Shown here one piece after another: positions 1-9,562 of a stretch of DNA of 64,000 bases (the first letter of the stretch is position 1; every line of letters begins with the position of its first letter). A program made the position numbers and the translations under genes. Below the pieces are notes generated by a model that was not told the DNA's origin, did not search any database, and saw only the letters and a list, made by a program, of their open reading frames with translations. The stretch comes from Pontibacterium sinense (GTDB lineage Bacteria > Pseudomonadota > Gammaproteobacteria > Pseudomonadales > Balneatricaceae): NCBI RefSeq assembly GCF_015209595.1, contig NZ_JADEYS010000010.1, positions 1 through 64,000 of the forward strand, written 5' to 3'.

Positions 1-1
1 A

Positions 2-43
2 TTTATGATCGAATTTGAAGACCGCTTGGCGGATTACATTTAA
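2..43 (+). CDS. C-terminal end of an unidentified protein (cut by window edge)
   Basis: An open frame entering from the left edge ends at TAA (41-43) and reads FMIEFEDRLADYI. It could be the tail of a gene converging on the minus-strand cysteine desulfurase. The piece is too short to name. It does not look like the usual end of DndE, so I do not assign it to the dnd operon. It may be a chance open frame. Confidence 0.3.
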   Translation, partial: FMIEFEDRLADYI

Positions 44-486
44 CCCTGGCAGTTACACAGAATTATTTACAGGGTCTGGAGCTGCGGGTATCAGGTTAAG
101 TAGTTGGACCTTCAATATCATTTCAAGAGTACTTGTCGTTAAATAAGCTTGCCCCTAAAAGAACCGCTCAATATATTTCAATTAATTCCTTAAGGAATCA
201 TAAATAATGAATTGCAAGAGGCGGGGTGTACCATATTTCGATTGGGCACCCCTACAGGTTCTCGCAACACTCACTTTGCACTTGCATCGATAATCAAGAT
301 TACTTTTTAATAGATGAGCACACATTTGGAGTGCATAGATCCTGAGATATTTCTTCCTGAAACATCAGCTCGTAGCCTTTTCGCTTACCAGCTGCTACCT
401 AACCTCACAGAATCCTCAATTGTAAACCTGGCTCTATCATCAGGCTTGCGACCACGAGCCCTAGGACTGAAAGAGGATAAGGAGCA
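44..486. other. Non-coding stretch left of the cysteine desulfurase
   Basis: No open frame with coding character was found on either strand over about 440 bp. The segment lies downstream of the minus-strand cysteine desulfurase, so it should hold that transcript's 3' end, but I see no clear hairpin with a T run. No tRNA or IS end was recognised. Confidence 0.5.
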
Positions 487-1593
487 CTAAGAAATATGCT
501 TAGCCAGAGTTGCTGCTGCAGCCTTAGCTTTCTGTGGCGTATACCCATACCCAAGGCTAATTCTCAATGTTTTTTCTCCCTGCTCGAAGCTTAACCCTAT
601 TGCACGAAGAACGTGGGATATATCAATAGCCATCGAAGAACAGGCTGAGCCTTGAGAAATAGCTAACTCTTCATCTCTCATAAGAGACTGAATGTCCAAT
701 TTTTGAATTGTTATATTTAGAATGTTTGGAATTACCGAAACCCCGCCATTGATTGTATAGCTACAATATTTGCCAAGTTCATTGAGAAAGGCAGATCTAA
801 CTTCACCAATTGCCACTTGATCAATATACAACCCACTTTGTGATACTGCCTCACCCATACCAATGATTAATGGGCTGGCAAGCGTCCCCCCCCTTAATCC
901 TAGCTCTTGGCCTGCCCCATGAATCACAGGGTCAACTTTTGTTTCTCTTAGGTCTCTAATATATAGGGCTCCGATCCCTTTTGGTCCGTAGCATTTGTGG
1001 GCCGAAACTGACATAAGGTCGATATACATATCATCAACATTTATGTCCAATTTGCAAAACGATTGTGCTGCGTCGGTATGAAACAAAACACCCTTATCAA
1101 AGCACAAAGCACCGATTTCACGAATCGGTTGTGTTGTACCTAATTCGTTATTTACATGGCTTATTGAAACTATGATAGTGTCATCTCGAATCACTTTAGA
1201 AATAGAGGCAGAAGTTATTTCACCGTACTTATTCGGCTCAACGTATGTAATCTCAAATCCTTCATTTTCAAGATAGTTACAAATTGAGAGTATGCACTTG
1301 TGCTCTATGGAGGAGGTGATAATGTGTCGTCCCTTATCCCTTCGAGCAAGCGCAATGCCTTTTAGCGCGAGATTATTGGATTCAGTGGCACCACTTGTAA
1401 AGACTATCTCACTAGGGTAGGCACCAATTTTATCGGCGATTATCTCCCTTGCGCGCTCAACAGCTTTCGCTGCTTTTCGCCCTTGATAGTGTGATGATGA
1501 AGGATTTCCAAAGTCTTCGCAAAACCAAGGAATCATAGTCTCCAGAATAGCCTTCGGGAGAGGTGTGGAAGCAGCATAGTCAAGGTAAATCAT
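487..1593 (-). CDS. dndA: Cysteine desulfurase, DndA/IscS type
   Basis: A 368-aa PLP enzyme of the NifS/IscS family that takes sulfur from L-cysteine as a persulfide. The PLP lysine is K200 in SVSAHKCYGPKG. The catalytic cysteine is C318 in the QGSACSS loop. The N-terminal YLDYAAST and the GATESNN cofactor loop are also typical. Length and motifs fit DndA, the sulfur donor of DNA phosphorothioation. It lies 60 bp downstream of, and on the same strand as, the phosphorothioation-associated methyltransferase, so the two are probably cotranscribed. The family also includes IscS-like enzymes for Fe-S clusters; the dnd assignment rests on the neighbour. No dndB, C, D or E gene is visible, and these may lie beyond the left edge. 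The start is the ATG at 1593; its ribosome-binding site is weak. Confidence 0.82.
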   Translation of the reverse strand: MIYLDYAASTPLPKAILETMIPWFCEDFGNPSSSHYQGRKAAKAVERAREIIADKIGAYPSEIVFTSGATESNNLALKGIALARRDKGRHIITSSIEHKCILSICNYLENEGFEITYVEPNKYGEITSASISKVIRDDTIIVSISHVNNELGTTQPIREIGALCFDKGVLFHTDAAQSFCKLDINVDDMYIDLMSVSAHKCYGPKGIGALYIRDLRETKVDPVIHGAGQELGLRGGTLASPLIIGMGEAVSQSGLYIDQVAIGEVRSAFLNELGKYCSYTINGGVSVIPNILNITIQKLDIQSLMRDEELAISQGSACSSMAIDISHVLRAIGLSFEQGEKTLRISLGYGYTPQKAKAAAATLAKHIS

Positions 1594-1653
1594 ATTGGGA
1601 GCTCTAGGCGCAAGTGTTAGGAGATGATACCTGGCTACAGGCGTAAGAAGAAC

Positions 1654-3678
1654 CTACGCAGTGTAAAAGCGGTAGCCTTTAATGATTTTGCCCTCTGATG
1701 CCAACAACCGATCTAGCTCCTCTCTATGCGGCCCATATTCTCTATCTGAATCCACGAATGAGAACGCCGTTAGCTTATGATCAAAAGAAACTTGTTTCTT
1801 ATAGTCAGGAAATGAAGGATCGATATAGATGCTTTTCCAATATAGAGAAGGAGAGGTGAAGCAACCAGTGTACTCAAAGAAGTCTACATCTTGCTGTCTA
1901 AGCTTTACCTTAATCCTCTCTTTCAGCAAGGGGAGAGGAGAAGAGTCAAATCCCTCGTAATTCATAAACGATACTTTGCCAGAAGTGATATGTATTTTCA
2001 CCAGATCGATATCTTCTAGGTCACCAAACAACTGTGCCGCACACCCAACATAAATTCTAAGAGCTGAAGGCAGTAAGCCCACGAACTTTTCGTGAACAAT
2101 TAACGAGTGTCCAGGGTTAAGGTGACTGGCAGGGAGTTCTTCATGTGCCTTATTACACAACCCGTTAATTAAGGAAACGTCGCCTAATGAAAAAAGAAGT
2201 TTTTTCGCTTCGTCTATCACACTTTTGTATTTATCAAAGAACACCCTTATATCTCGCTTCATTGCTTCGGGCATGTCACTGTAAGTCTTTCTCTTTCCAA
2301 ATAGCGCAAGCGCAAAGTATACAAGCAAATCCTCTTTTCTCATCTGCTGAGCCCGCGCGAAGTCAGATGTGTCTACACATTGCCCAAGAATTCTGAACGC
2401 TTTCTGATGCGAACCGAGTGCTTCTCGCAGCTCACTAGAGCATACGAACTCATCATTAGCAGGCAATCGCCCAAGTTCTAAGCACTTCATCCAAAACTTA
2501 TCTAAGAGGCTTTTATGCGTAACGAAAAGCATCTCTGCACTTACATTTTTCCGATCACTATCCCCAGTAAGCTGCTTCCAAAGCTGCCTACGCTTATGAC
2601 GATTTGAAAGAAACTCTTGCTCTTGTAGCTTGTCTTTAAAAACGTAAAAAATGCCTGGAGCCACTGCTATAGCATCATCTTCTAATGTGCGCTCAATGAA
2701 GTCTTGAAGCTCAGACTGCGAATAGTATCTCTGGAATGTGTTGCGAGAGGTAAGTATACCGTCCTTATAAGGAGCAAATTTAGAGATCGTCGCTTCACCA
2801 GCTATCATGGCTGATATGACAAGAAGCCTTTTTGACAAAGCGAACGCTCTTTGGATAGCCTCAATGCGCTCATCTATATTTTCGATTACATTGATAACAA
2901 ATCCCAAGTTTACAATATCAGACTCTAGTTGCTCGGTATCAGGTCTAAAGTTAGGATCCCAACCACCCACATTTAAACCATGGGCTTCAAGCTCTCTTAA
3001 ATCGTCACCTTTACCACACCCGTAATCAAAGACTGAATGATTGCCGTTTAGGTATCCGTGTTTAGCTAAGCACTTGAACGGCGAAGATAGCTCATATCGA
3101 GTAATTGCTGTGAGATGGCGGTCGATTTTATCTTCGCTAAGCTCATCGGAAGCTACATCCACTTGAACCAATCGACCGTTGACCAGGCTATATCCTTTTT
3201 GCTTAATCAGTCGCTCCCACGAATCTTTGAATCCAATCTTGAAAGGGGTTTCGTACAGCCCTGCTGCTTCACCTTCACGTGTAATTGAGCAAAACTCGTC
3301 GTAGCAATCATTCGTAGGTTCGATAAACAGTTCTTTACGATGAAGAATGGGTGGATTCTTCGAATCAGAATACGATGTTACTTTGGTAGTCAGCAGACCC
3401 AAATCGACCGCAATGCTTTGCTCAAGTGAGGGGTATGACTCTGAGTAGAATGCTGGGTAACTTAAATACGAAACTTTGAAGTCTCTTGCATGCAGCTTGG
3501 CGATATTCCAGTCATCATCGCTAACCTTGATGGCCTGAGCGACTATAGCAAGGAAGCCAAAAAGTGCAGGGGACTGCGACCGCAAGCTTTCTTTATGTAA
3601 GTACTTTGCATCAGGAAGCCTTTTCGAATAACGAATTTCCGAAACAAGATGCAAGTATGCCTCTCTATCCATAGCCAT
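1654..3678 (-). CDS. DNA phosphorothioation-associated putative methyltransferase
   Basis: A 674-aa protein matching the phosphorothioation-associated methyltransferase family that accompanies dnd gene clusters. A SAM-binding motif I (VFDYGCGKGDD, residues 217-227) sits in a Rossmann methyltransferase domain. It is preceded by the family hallmark DRHLTAITRYELSSP and followed by LGFVINVIENIDERIEA. The role within phosphorothioation systems is not settled; its own modification target is unknown. The N-terminal 180 and C-terminal 300 residues show no other motif I recognise. The ATG at 3678 is preceded by AGGA at suitable spacing; the second ATG two codons later is possible. The gene runs divergently from the helicase operon and upstream of dndA. 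Confidence 0.82.
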   Translation of the reverse strand: MAMDREAYLHLVSEIRYSKRLPDAKYLHKESLRSQSPALFGFLAIVAQAIKVSDDDWNIAKLHARDFKVSYLSYPAFYSESYPSLEQSIAVDLGLLTTKVTSYSDSKNPPILHRKELFIEPTNDCYDEFCSITREGEAAGLYETPFKIGFKDSWERLIKQKGYSLVNGRLVQVDVASDELSEDKIDRHLTAITRYELSSPFKCLAKHGYLNGNHSVFDYGCGKGDDLRELEAHGLNVGGWDPNFRPDTEQLESDIVNLGFVINVIENIDERIEAIQRAFALSKRLLVISAMIAGEATISKFAPYKDGILTSRNTFQRYYSQSELQDFIERTLEDDAIAVAPGIFYVFKDKLQEQEFLSNRHKRRQLWKQLTGDSDRKNVSAEMLFVTHKSLLDKFWMKCLELGRLPANDEFVCSSELREALGSHQKAFRILGQCVDTSDFARAQQMRKEDLLVYFALALFGKRKTYSDMPEAMKRDIRVFFDKYKSVIDEAKKLLFSLGDVSLINGLCNKAHEELPASHLNPGHSLIVHEKFVGLLPSALRIYVGCAAQLFGDLEDIDLVKIHITSGKVSFMNYEGFDSSPLPLLKERIKVKLRQQDVDFFEYTGCFTSPSLYWKSIYIDPSFPDYKKQVSFDHKLTAFSFVDSDREYGPHREELDRLLASEGKIIKGYRFYTA

Positions 3679-4247
3679 ATGTGGTCCTACTTTTGGATAT
3701 TAAACGAAATACAACGACCACGCCCAGAGCTACCTGAAGACACGGTCAGTAACAATCATGATCGCGCAGCAATGTGCTACTCACAAGCTAGTATAGGCAC
3801 GAGCTTATATAACCATAGGTGCAAATTAATTCAGAAACCAAGCACCATGTTGTCGTATTGCGAAGAACACGCACACTCTCAGCTGAGGCATGACCCATTT
3901 GAACACAACAATATGGAAGGAGCATGTGATGTGAACCACAAACACAGAGAAATCTTTTTAATTTCATGCAGTTATGCTATATAGGCAATCCGCATCGTAT
4001 TAAAGACGATACGAAGATGGTCTGCGACCTAGCTGAACACCTCAACAAGAAGCAGTGTCGCACTCACTTGATTTTTGCGTACCCAGAATAGGCGCCTAGC
4101 GGCTATCGCAAAAGTTGTTAGCTAGTTGTGCTTTAACAAGCAAAAGTGGTAGATTCTGGGACAAAAGGTCAGCTACGACTCAGGGACTAGAACATAAGGG
4201 AGCTATTCTAAATAGCGTGTTGCAAAGGTGCACGGACGGACCAAAAT
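3679..4247. other. Divergent intergenic region between the phosphorothioation and helicase operons
   Basis: About 570 bp without a convincing gene. It must carry the start signals for two divergent operons. One open frame from 3649 overlaps the methyltransferase start and has no family resemblance, so I treat it as chance. I could not pick out a consensus promoter or a clear palindromic operator. Confidence 0.5.
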
Positions 4248-5882
4248 ATGCTTAAAGAAATATTGTCGAACTTTTCTGAGGATGAGCTTCTAAGCTTCCT
4301 TCCTAAGGAAGCTGTTGAGTTTGCTTTATGTGTATCTGACACTGATGACGAAGGCGCCTTCAACAAGGAACAATTAGCTGAGATTGTAGCGAACACAAAG
4401 AAAGTCGACTTTGTGTTTAACGGAAAATTAAGAAATTTACTAATTGACCGTCTAAAGACCTCAATCTTCATTGATATTTTTCCAGAATTCAAATTAGTCG
4501 AAAATGAAGTAAAGCCAATTCATTATCAGGCAGCCATCAGCTGGGCTGATGAAAATATTCAGGAATTTTCAAAAAAAATAGAGCTTGAATCTATATATAA
4601 AAGCGAAACAAGCCTAAACACTTCGGTCGAGAGCATATCCAGTATTGAACCTGCCTATCCACTATATCCTTACCAGCAAGCTATATCTAAAAACGTTCTT
4701 GCTTCTCTTCAAAATAAAGAAAGAATCCTGATTCACCTCCCTACTGGTGCGGGAAAAACAAGAACAGCAATGAATATTGTATCCGAACACCTTAGAGAGT
4801 CTGAGAATAATGTTGTGTTGTGGTTGGCTGATAGGGAGGAACTTTGCACCCAAGCGTTTTCTGAATTTAAAAAAGCTTGGAGTTGCCTAGGCAATAGATC
4901 ATCAACAATATACGGCATATATTCAACTTCAGATGAAAGCTTAAGCGGCATTGATTCAGGCTTCGTTGTCGGCGGACTTCACAAGCTACTAAGCATAAAA
5001 AAGAACGACTCGAATAAATTAAAATTATTATACAGAGAGCTCTGCCGCTCAGTAACTTTAGTGGTTTTCGATGAAGCTCATAAAGCTATTGCGCCTAAGT
5101 TCAAGGAAGTAATTAATGACTTTGTTGATAGGGAGGACTTTTCTGCAAAGCTATTGGGCCTAACAGCCACACCTGGTCGTGTATATTCAGACGAACCAAT
5201 ATTTTCCGAAGAGGATAGGCAGCTTTCAGATTTCTTTTATAAAAACAAAGTATCAATGGAGATGCCTGGCTATATATCCCCTATAGATTATCTGGTTGAA
5301 AATGGGTATTTAGCAAAAGCCAATTTCAAGTCATTGAATTATGATGGGTCTGGAATATCCGCCTATGAGTTAAGAGACTCAGGCGGAGCAGAAACAGTGA
5401 CCGCTCTAGCAGGTAATAAGGAACGAAACAAAAGAATCATAAACAAAACTCTCGATGAGTGCGAGAGAGGTTCTCAAATAATCATCTTTGCGTGCACCGT
5501 TCAACATAGCATAAACCTTGCGATAGCTCTTGCTTGCGAAGGAATAAAAGCCGCATCTATAGATAGCAAAAATGATTCACCCGAAAGCAGAAGGGCGAAG
5601 ATCGAACAATATAAAAAATGTGAAATACAAGTCCTAGTTAATTTCAATGTTCTTACAGCAGGATTTGATGCCCCTAAAACCAATGTAACCATTATCGCCA
5701 AGCCCATGAACTCCTTGGTTCAATATCTCCAAATGGCAGGAAGAGCTATGAGAGGGATAAAGAGCGGGGGAAACAGGGAGTGCAACATATATACAGTCAT
5801 GGATGAAATTCCAGAGTTCCAAAGCATAAATATAGCATTTGAATATTGGAACAATATGTGGTCTGTATCAGAAAAGGACTAA
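4248..5882 (+). CDS. SF2 DEAH-box helicase of a MORC-type restriction cassette
   Basis: A 544-aa superfamily II helicase or translocase. Walker A is LPTGAGKT (about 164-171), motif II is DEAH (275-278), motif III is GLTATPGR, and motif VI is MAGRAMRG near the C-terminus. PYQQAI just before motif I resembles a Q motif. The first 130 residues are family-unknown and rich in acidic and hydrophobic residues. The stop codon is 2 bp from the next gene's ATG, so it is translationally coupled to the GHKL ATPase. Helicases of this kind occur with prokaryotic MORC ATPases and nucleases in restriction-like defence operons. The likely task is ATP-driven movement along or remodelling of invading DNA. Activity and substrate are inferred. 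Confidence 0.85.
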   Translation: MLKEILSNFSEDELLSFLPKEAVEFALCVSDTDDEGAFNKEQLAEIVANTKKVDFVFNGKLRNLLIDRLKTSIFIDIFPEFKLVENEVKPIHYQAAISWADENIQEFSKKIELESIYKSETSLNTSVESISSIEPAYPLYPYQQAISKNVLASLQNKERILIHLPTGAGKTRTAMNIVSEHLRESENNVVLWLADREELCTQAFSEFKKAWSCLGNRSSTIYGIYSTSDESLSGIDSGFVVGGLHKLLSIKKNDSNKLKLLYRELCRSVTLVVFDEAHKAIAPKFKEVINDFVDREDFSAKLLGLTATPGRVYSDEPIFSEEDRQLSDFFYKNKVSMEMPGYISPIDYLVENGYLAKANFKSLNYDGSGISAYELRDSGGAETVTALAGNKERNKRIINKTLDECERGSQIIIFACTVQHSINLAIALACEGIKAASIDSKNDSPESRRAKIEQYKKCEIQVLVNFNVLTAGFDAPKTNVTIIAKPMNSLVQYLQMAGRAMRGIKSGGNRECNIYTVMDEIPEFQSINIAFEYWNNMWSVSEKD

Positions 5883-5884
5883 CA

Positions 5885-7699
5885 ATGAGCAACAGATTTT
5901 TAAGTGCCTCTACTGTAATTGAGTCACTAAGAGACAACGGCTATAACAATACAGCTTATGCGCTTGCAGAACTAATTGATAACAGCCTACAAGCAGGTGC
6001 AAACAGGGTCGAAGTAGGATTTATTGAAGGACTATTAACCACTGGCGTTAGAAAGAATTATTCAGTATCTGAGATATCTCTTTGGGATAACGGGATTGGA
6101 ATGGATGCCGAGACCCTGCGCTTAGCAATGCAGTTCGGCGGAGGCACCCACCGCAATGACAGAGAAGGCATGGGTAAATTTGGAATGGGATTACCAAACT
6201 CATCAATATCCCAGTGCAAGAGGGTCGAGGTTTGGAGCTGGCAGAATAGCGATACCCCAAACTATACGTACCTTGATGTCGATGAGATGAAATCGGGAGA
6301 CTTGGAAGAGGTTCCTGAGCCCGTTAAGCGACAAATCCCTCCTGAGTATGAAAAAGCGTTTTTCACCAAAAGGCCGCCGTCAGGAACTCTTGTTGTTTGG
6401 TCTAAACTAGATCGATTAAGCTGGAAGACAGGAAAGTCGATATATCGTCACTGCGAGCACCTTGTAGGGCGTATGTATAGGAACTTCATTTGCAACGACA
6501 ATATAAAGATTGAAAGTATTGTTTATAGAAAAGAAAGCGAAGATCGCCTAGCAGTTTGGGAGCGTGAATTGTTTAAGGCAAATGATCCAATGTATCTCAA
6601 AAAGAACACTTCATTACCAGAGCTACCTGGGCATTACAAAAAAGAAGCGTTTTTTGAGCTAATGGACGAGGAGGTTGTATCTGTTGAGTATTTGGATGAC
6701 AAGGGCAATCCAAAGCGATGCGACGTAACTATAACCACCTCAATGGTTAAAAAAAATATTACGAAGAATATTTTAAAGGATACCGTAGGCAAACTTGGTA
6801 GCACAGAGTGGGGCAAGCATTGCAGCAAGAATGTGGGTGTCTCTATTGTACGAGCAAATCGAGAGCTAGTATTGCGTGATTCGTTCCTGACTTCTACTCT
6901 CCGAGAAAGTAAAGGTCGCTTTATAGGTATTGAAGTCTCATTTCCTCCATTATTAGATTCTGTATTTGGTGTAACCAACAATAAGCAAGACGCTGTAAAG
7001 CTGATCCCTTATGACATGAGATCAATTAGTTCTCAAGCAGGCTTTGATTCAGAACAGGAATACTTGAGAGATTTAGAAGATAATAGTGATTCACTACTTC
7101 AAGTTTTAAAAGTTGTGGCAGTAGTAAAAAAACAAATTTCAGCTTTAACCAAGTCTCTAGAAACAATCGATGTGGCGGGAAAGGCTACCAAGCAAGGGGC
7201 CAAGTCCGAAGGAGCTGCAGAAGGCGCTGCTGACAAAGCCACACAGGGTTCTGTCCAAAGGGAAAAACATGGTCACAAAACAGGGACTATCACTACTCCT
7301 CTGAAAAAGGCTGACGTGGTTGATCATCTCAAAAATGCTGGAGGGATGACCCAGAAAGAGGCGGAAGTTAAGGCAGAGCGACTAATACTAACAGGTAACC
7401 GCTTCCTAATAGAGGATGTTGCGAGAGATTCTGAAGCGTTTTTTGATGTCTCAACCAGCAAAGGATTGACTCTAGTTCTGTTAAATACTAACCACGCATT
7501 CTACAAGAAACTAGTTAGCAAGCTTGGCGACGAGGAATTAGAAGTGCTTCAAACCGCGATTGCAGGCTTTGCACGTGTAATGAACGAAACCACCGACGAA
7601 AAGCGATTAAAGTACCTAAATACAATACGTCGAGAGTGGGGTATTGTTATTAGTGAATTCTTAGACGATCCTTCTGACGACTGTTTCGACGATTTTTAA
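5885..7699 (+). CDS. MORC-like GHKL ATPase
   Basis: A 604-aa protein with an N-terminal GHKL (HSP90/MutL/histidine-kinase fold) ATPase. The N box is ELIDNSLQAGAN (E29, N33), the G1 box is DNGIGM (68-73), and a glycine-rich lid MGKFGMGLP sits at about 96-104. This arrangement matches prokaryotic MORC-family ATPases, described as parts of restriction-modification-like systems. An S5-like transducer probably follows (about 250-370). Residues 420-480 are low complexity (Ala, Gly, Lys), a likely linker to a C-terminal helical domain. I chose the ATG at 5885, with AAAAGGA upstream, rather than an earlier in-frame start inside the helicase gene. ATP-dependent clamp or loop formation on DNA is an inference from MORC biology. 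Confidence 0.82.
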   Translation: MSNRFLSASTVIESLRDNGYNNTAYALAELIDNSLQAGANRVEVGFIEGLLTTGVRKNYSVSEISLWDNGIGMDAETLRLAMQFGGGTHRNDREGMGKFGMGLPNSSISQCKRVEVWSWQNSDTPNYTYLDVDEMKSGDLEEVPEPVKRQIPPEYEKAFFTKRPPSGTLVVWSKLDRLSWKTGKSIYRHCEHLVGRMYRNFICNDNIKIESIVYRKESEDRLAVWERELFKANDPMYLKKNTSLPELPGHYKKEAFFELMDEEVVSVEYLDDKGNPKRCDVTITTSMVKKNITKNILKDTVGKLGSTEWGKHCSKNVGVSIVRANRELVLRDSFLTSTLRESKGRFIGIEVSFPPLLDSVFGVTNNKQDAVKLIPYDMRSISSQAGFDSEQEYLRDLEDNSDSLLQVLKVVAVVKKQISALTKSLETIDVAGKATKQGAKSEGAAEGAADKATQGSVQREKHGHKTGTITTPLKKADVVDHLKNAGGMTQKEAEVKAERLILTGNRFLIEDVARDSEAFFDVSTSKGLTLVLLNTNHAFYKKLVSKLGDEELEVLQTAIAGFARVMNETTDEKRLKYLNTIRREWGIVISEFLDDPSDDCFDDF

Positions 7700-7722
7700 A
7701 TACTGGGTTAAGAGGAGCGGTC

Positions 7723-8637
7723 ATGGGGTTAATTTCTAACGAGCAGTTAAAGCGTGAGCTGGATAAATACATCCCAGGCTGCTCCTCATTGAATGTCATC
7801 TCTGCATTTGTATCTATGCCTGCAGTAAAATGGCTGAATAGCATTGTTTGCGAAAACGGCACCAAAGTATGCATTGTTGGTAGATTTAGCCCAATGGATT
7901 TTGCTAATGGTGCCAGCGATTTCGAGTCTTTAAGACAATGCTTAAGGCAAGGACATACAGTCAAGGCTCTACCTAACCTACATGCGAAGATTTACCAAAT
8001 AGATTCCGAAATTATTTTTACAGGTAGCGCCAACATGACAGGGAGGGGACTTTCCTTAGTAGAAGCAAGCAATCTGGAGTCATGTGCTAGAGTCGAACCA
8101 ACAGGAGACACCAAACATTTCATATCAAGAATAGTTGATATTGCATCCATCATTACTCTTAATACATTGGATCAGATGGAGTTATATCTTGACAAGTCAT
8201 CCTCTGAAAATCAGAAAAAACCTCTAACAGATTGGCCTAAAGATATCTTACCTAAGCCCCAAAGCATCTTTGTTTCTGATTTCCCTTTATGCGAGCCTGG
8301 TCAAGCCAATGAGGTCTACCTAGCAAACCCCGCCTTAGAATTCGCCGCGATTGAATACAATCGATCAAACTCATACGTTGCAAAGAATCTGTTTAGAAGT
8401 TCGAAAGCATACACATGGCTCGTCTCTCACCTGCATGAAATAGAGAAAGACAGAGGCTTGGGATTTGGAAAAGTATCTAGCCTACTTCATAGAGATTTAG
8501 CTGATGACCCAGCTCCGTATCGCCAAGAGGTTAAAGAACTGGTAGCGAATTTATATAAGTATATCGAACTATATGCCAGTGAAGAGGTGCTGGTTCATGT
8601 TCCAGGCCGAAAAAGCCAGGTTGTGACACTTCTCTAA
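7723..8637 (+). CDS. PLD-fold nuclease of the MORC cassette
   Basis: A 304-aa protein with one phospholipase D HKD motif: HAKIYQID gives H87, K89 and D94, followed by FTGSANMTGRGL (S102, N104). Single-motif PLD proteins usually dimerise to form one active site, as in BfiI-type and Nuc-like nucleases. In a helicase plus GHKL operon the reasonable role is DNA cleavage. It starts 23 bp after the MORC-like gene with AGAGGAG as ribosome-binding site, so it is the third gene of the operon. The C-terminal half has no motif I recognise and could bind DNA or the partners. Confidence 0.8.
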   Translation: MGLISNEQLKRELDKYIPGCSSLNVISAFVSMPAVKWLNSIVCENGTKVCIVGRFSPMDFANGASDFESLRQCLRQGHTVKALPNLHAKIYQIDSEIIFTGSANMTGRGLSLVEASNLESCARVEPTGDTKHFISRIVDIASIITLNTLDQMELYLDKSSSENQKKPLTDWPKDILPKPQSIFVSDFPLCEPGQANEVYLANPALEFAAIEYNRSNSYVAKNLFRSSKAYTWLVSHLHEIEKDRGLGFGKVSSLLHRDLADDPAPYRQEVKELVANLYKYIELYASEEVLVHVPGRKSQVVTLL

Positions 8638-9021
8638 TGATATTTACCTGACTGCGCCGCCCGCATAAACTTTTGTTACGCGACTGCTCTATGGCCGACA
8701 AACGCTCTCATGCCGTCACGTCAACCCGCGCTCAGGGCTTAAAGTAAGAGGCGAGGGGGAGGCCCTCAAGCTGTTCACGCAACAACTCAAATGCCGATCA
8801 AAATAAGGTGATGCGTTTTTGAGCAATACGTAGCTGGCTAAAGGTTTAACACAATTCTATTCAACATACTCATAAACAAATAAAAACCCATATATCAAGA
8901 GGTTACAACCAACACTTCACAAACAACAAAAACTATGACTTAAAAGACTTTTTGTGCTCTGAAGAATACGCAGACCTATTAAAAAATGCATAATTAGTAT
9001 TGCTAATATAAAATATAGTAT
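8638..9021. other. Non-coding stretch after the defence cassette
   Basis: About 380 bp. The first 180 bp are fairly GC-rich and the rest very AT-rich, so a junction between island modules may lie here. No gene was found. Around 9007-9022 AGTAT occurs twice in AT-rich DNA, resembling half-sites of the palindromes found further right. Confidence 0.4.
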
Positions 9022-9378
9022 ATGTATATTTTGAAGTGGCTAACTTTGTTTTTCTCGCAATTAGTTGAATCGTGCCAGGGATGGTCTTTAAAGGACTTAC
9101 ATGTGACTCTAGATCAGATCAAGAAAGTGGTAGAGATGACAGCAGTAGCACTCGGTTTCGAAGTGCAGGTTGATATTCAAGAAATTGGTGACTCAAACGT
9201 TATCTACATGATCATAGATAGCAATCCTTTGCAGCCAGGAGAGACTGGATCTGTAACTGTAGAGACAGAAGGCTTGGAGTCAAAAGAGATTGTAGAGCGC
9301 TTGGTAACGGGCTTTGGGCTAGGTCCGAAACCTAGTAAAAATTTAGTAGAAGGTATTTTGTATGTTGATCTTTTTTAG
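9022..9378 (+). CDS. Hypothetical protein
   Basis: A 118-aa open frame I do not recognise. A possible hydrophobic N-terminus (YILKWLTLFFSQLV) is followed by an acidic, beta-rich region. No good ribosome-binding site precedes the first ATG. A later ATG at 9136 (MTAVALGF) has a purine-rich leader and may be the true start. Its stop TAG overlaps the GTG of the next small frame. It lies in the AT-rich mobile segment. Confidence 0.4.
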   Translation: MYILKWLTLFFSQLVESCQGWSLKDLHVTLDQIKKVVEMTAVALGFEVQVDIQEIGDSNVIYMIIDSNPLQPGETGSVTVETEGLESKEIVERLVTGFGLGPKPSKNLVEGILYVDLF

Positions 9379-9527
9379 TGTTAGCTGCTGTGCTTGTTGG
9401 ACTGTACATGCATACTAAAAAGCGCGTCACTTCGATGAATGAGTTCGATAAAGAAGATTTTAACTCGTTGATCAGAGATGCTAGTACTAGATATCAAGAG
9501 GCTTTTTCTTTGCTCTTTAATAAATAA
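9378..9527 (+). CDS. Small hypothetical protein, possibly membrane-anchored (49 aa)
   Basis: A GTG-started frame overlapping the previous stop (TAGTG) encodes 49 residues. It has a short hydrophobic N-terminus (LAAVLVGLYM), a basic patch (KKR) and an acidic, helical C-terminal half. The overlap suggests coupled translation. It is too short to identify and may not be expressed. Confidence 0.3.
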   Translation: MLAAVLVGLYMHTKKRVTSMNEFDKEDFNSLIRDASTRYQEAFSLLFNK

Positions 9528-9562
9528 TATTTGCAATATAAAAATAATAAAAATTTATATTT

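Noticed and set aside
2-43. Left-edge tail as DndE
   Set aside because: The 13 residues do not resemble the conserved end of DndE, and the strand arrangement alone is not enough.
3649-3984. 111-aa plus-strand open frame
   Set aside because: It overlaps the methyltransferase start, has no ribosome-binding site and no family resemblance.
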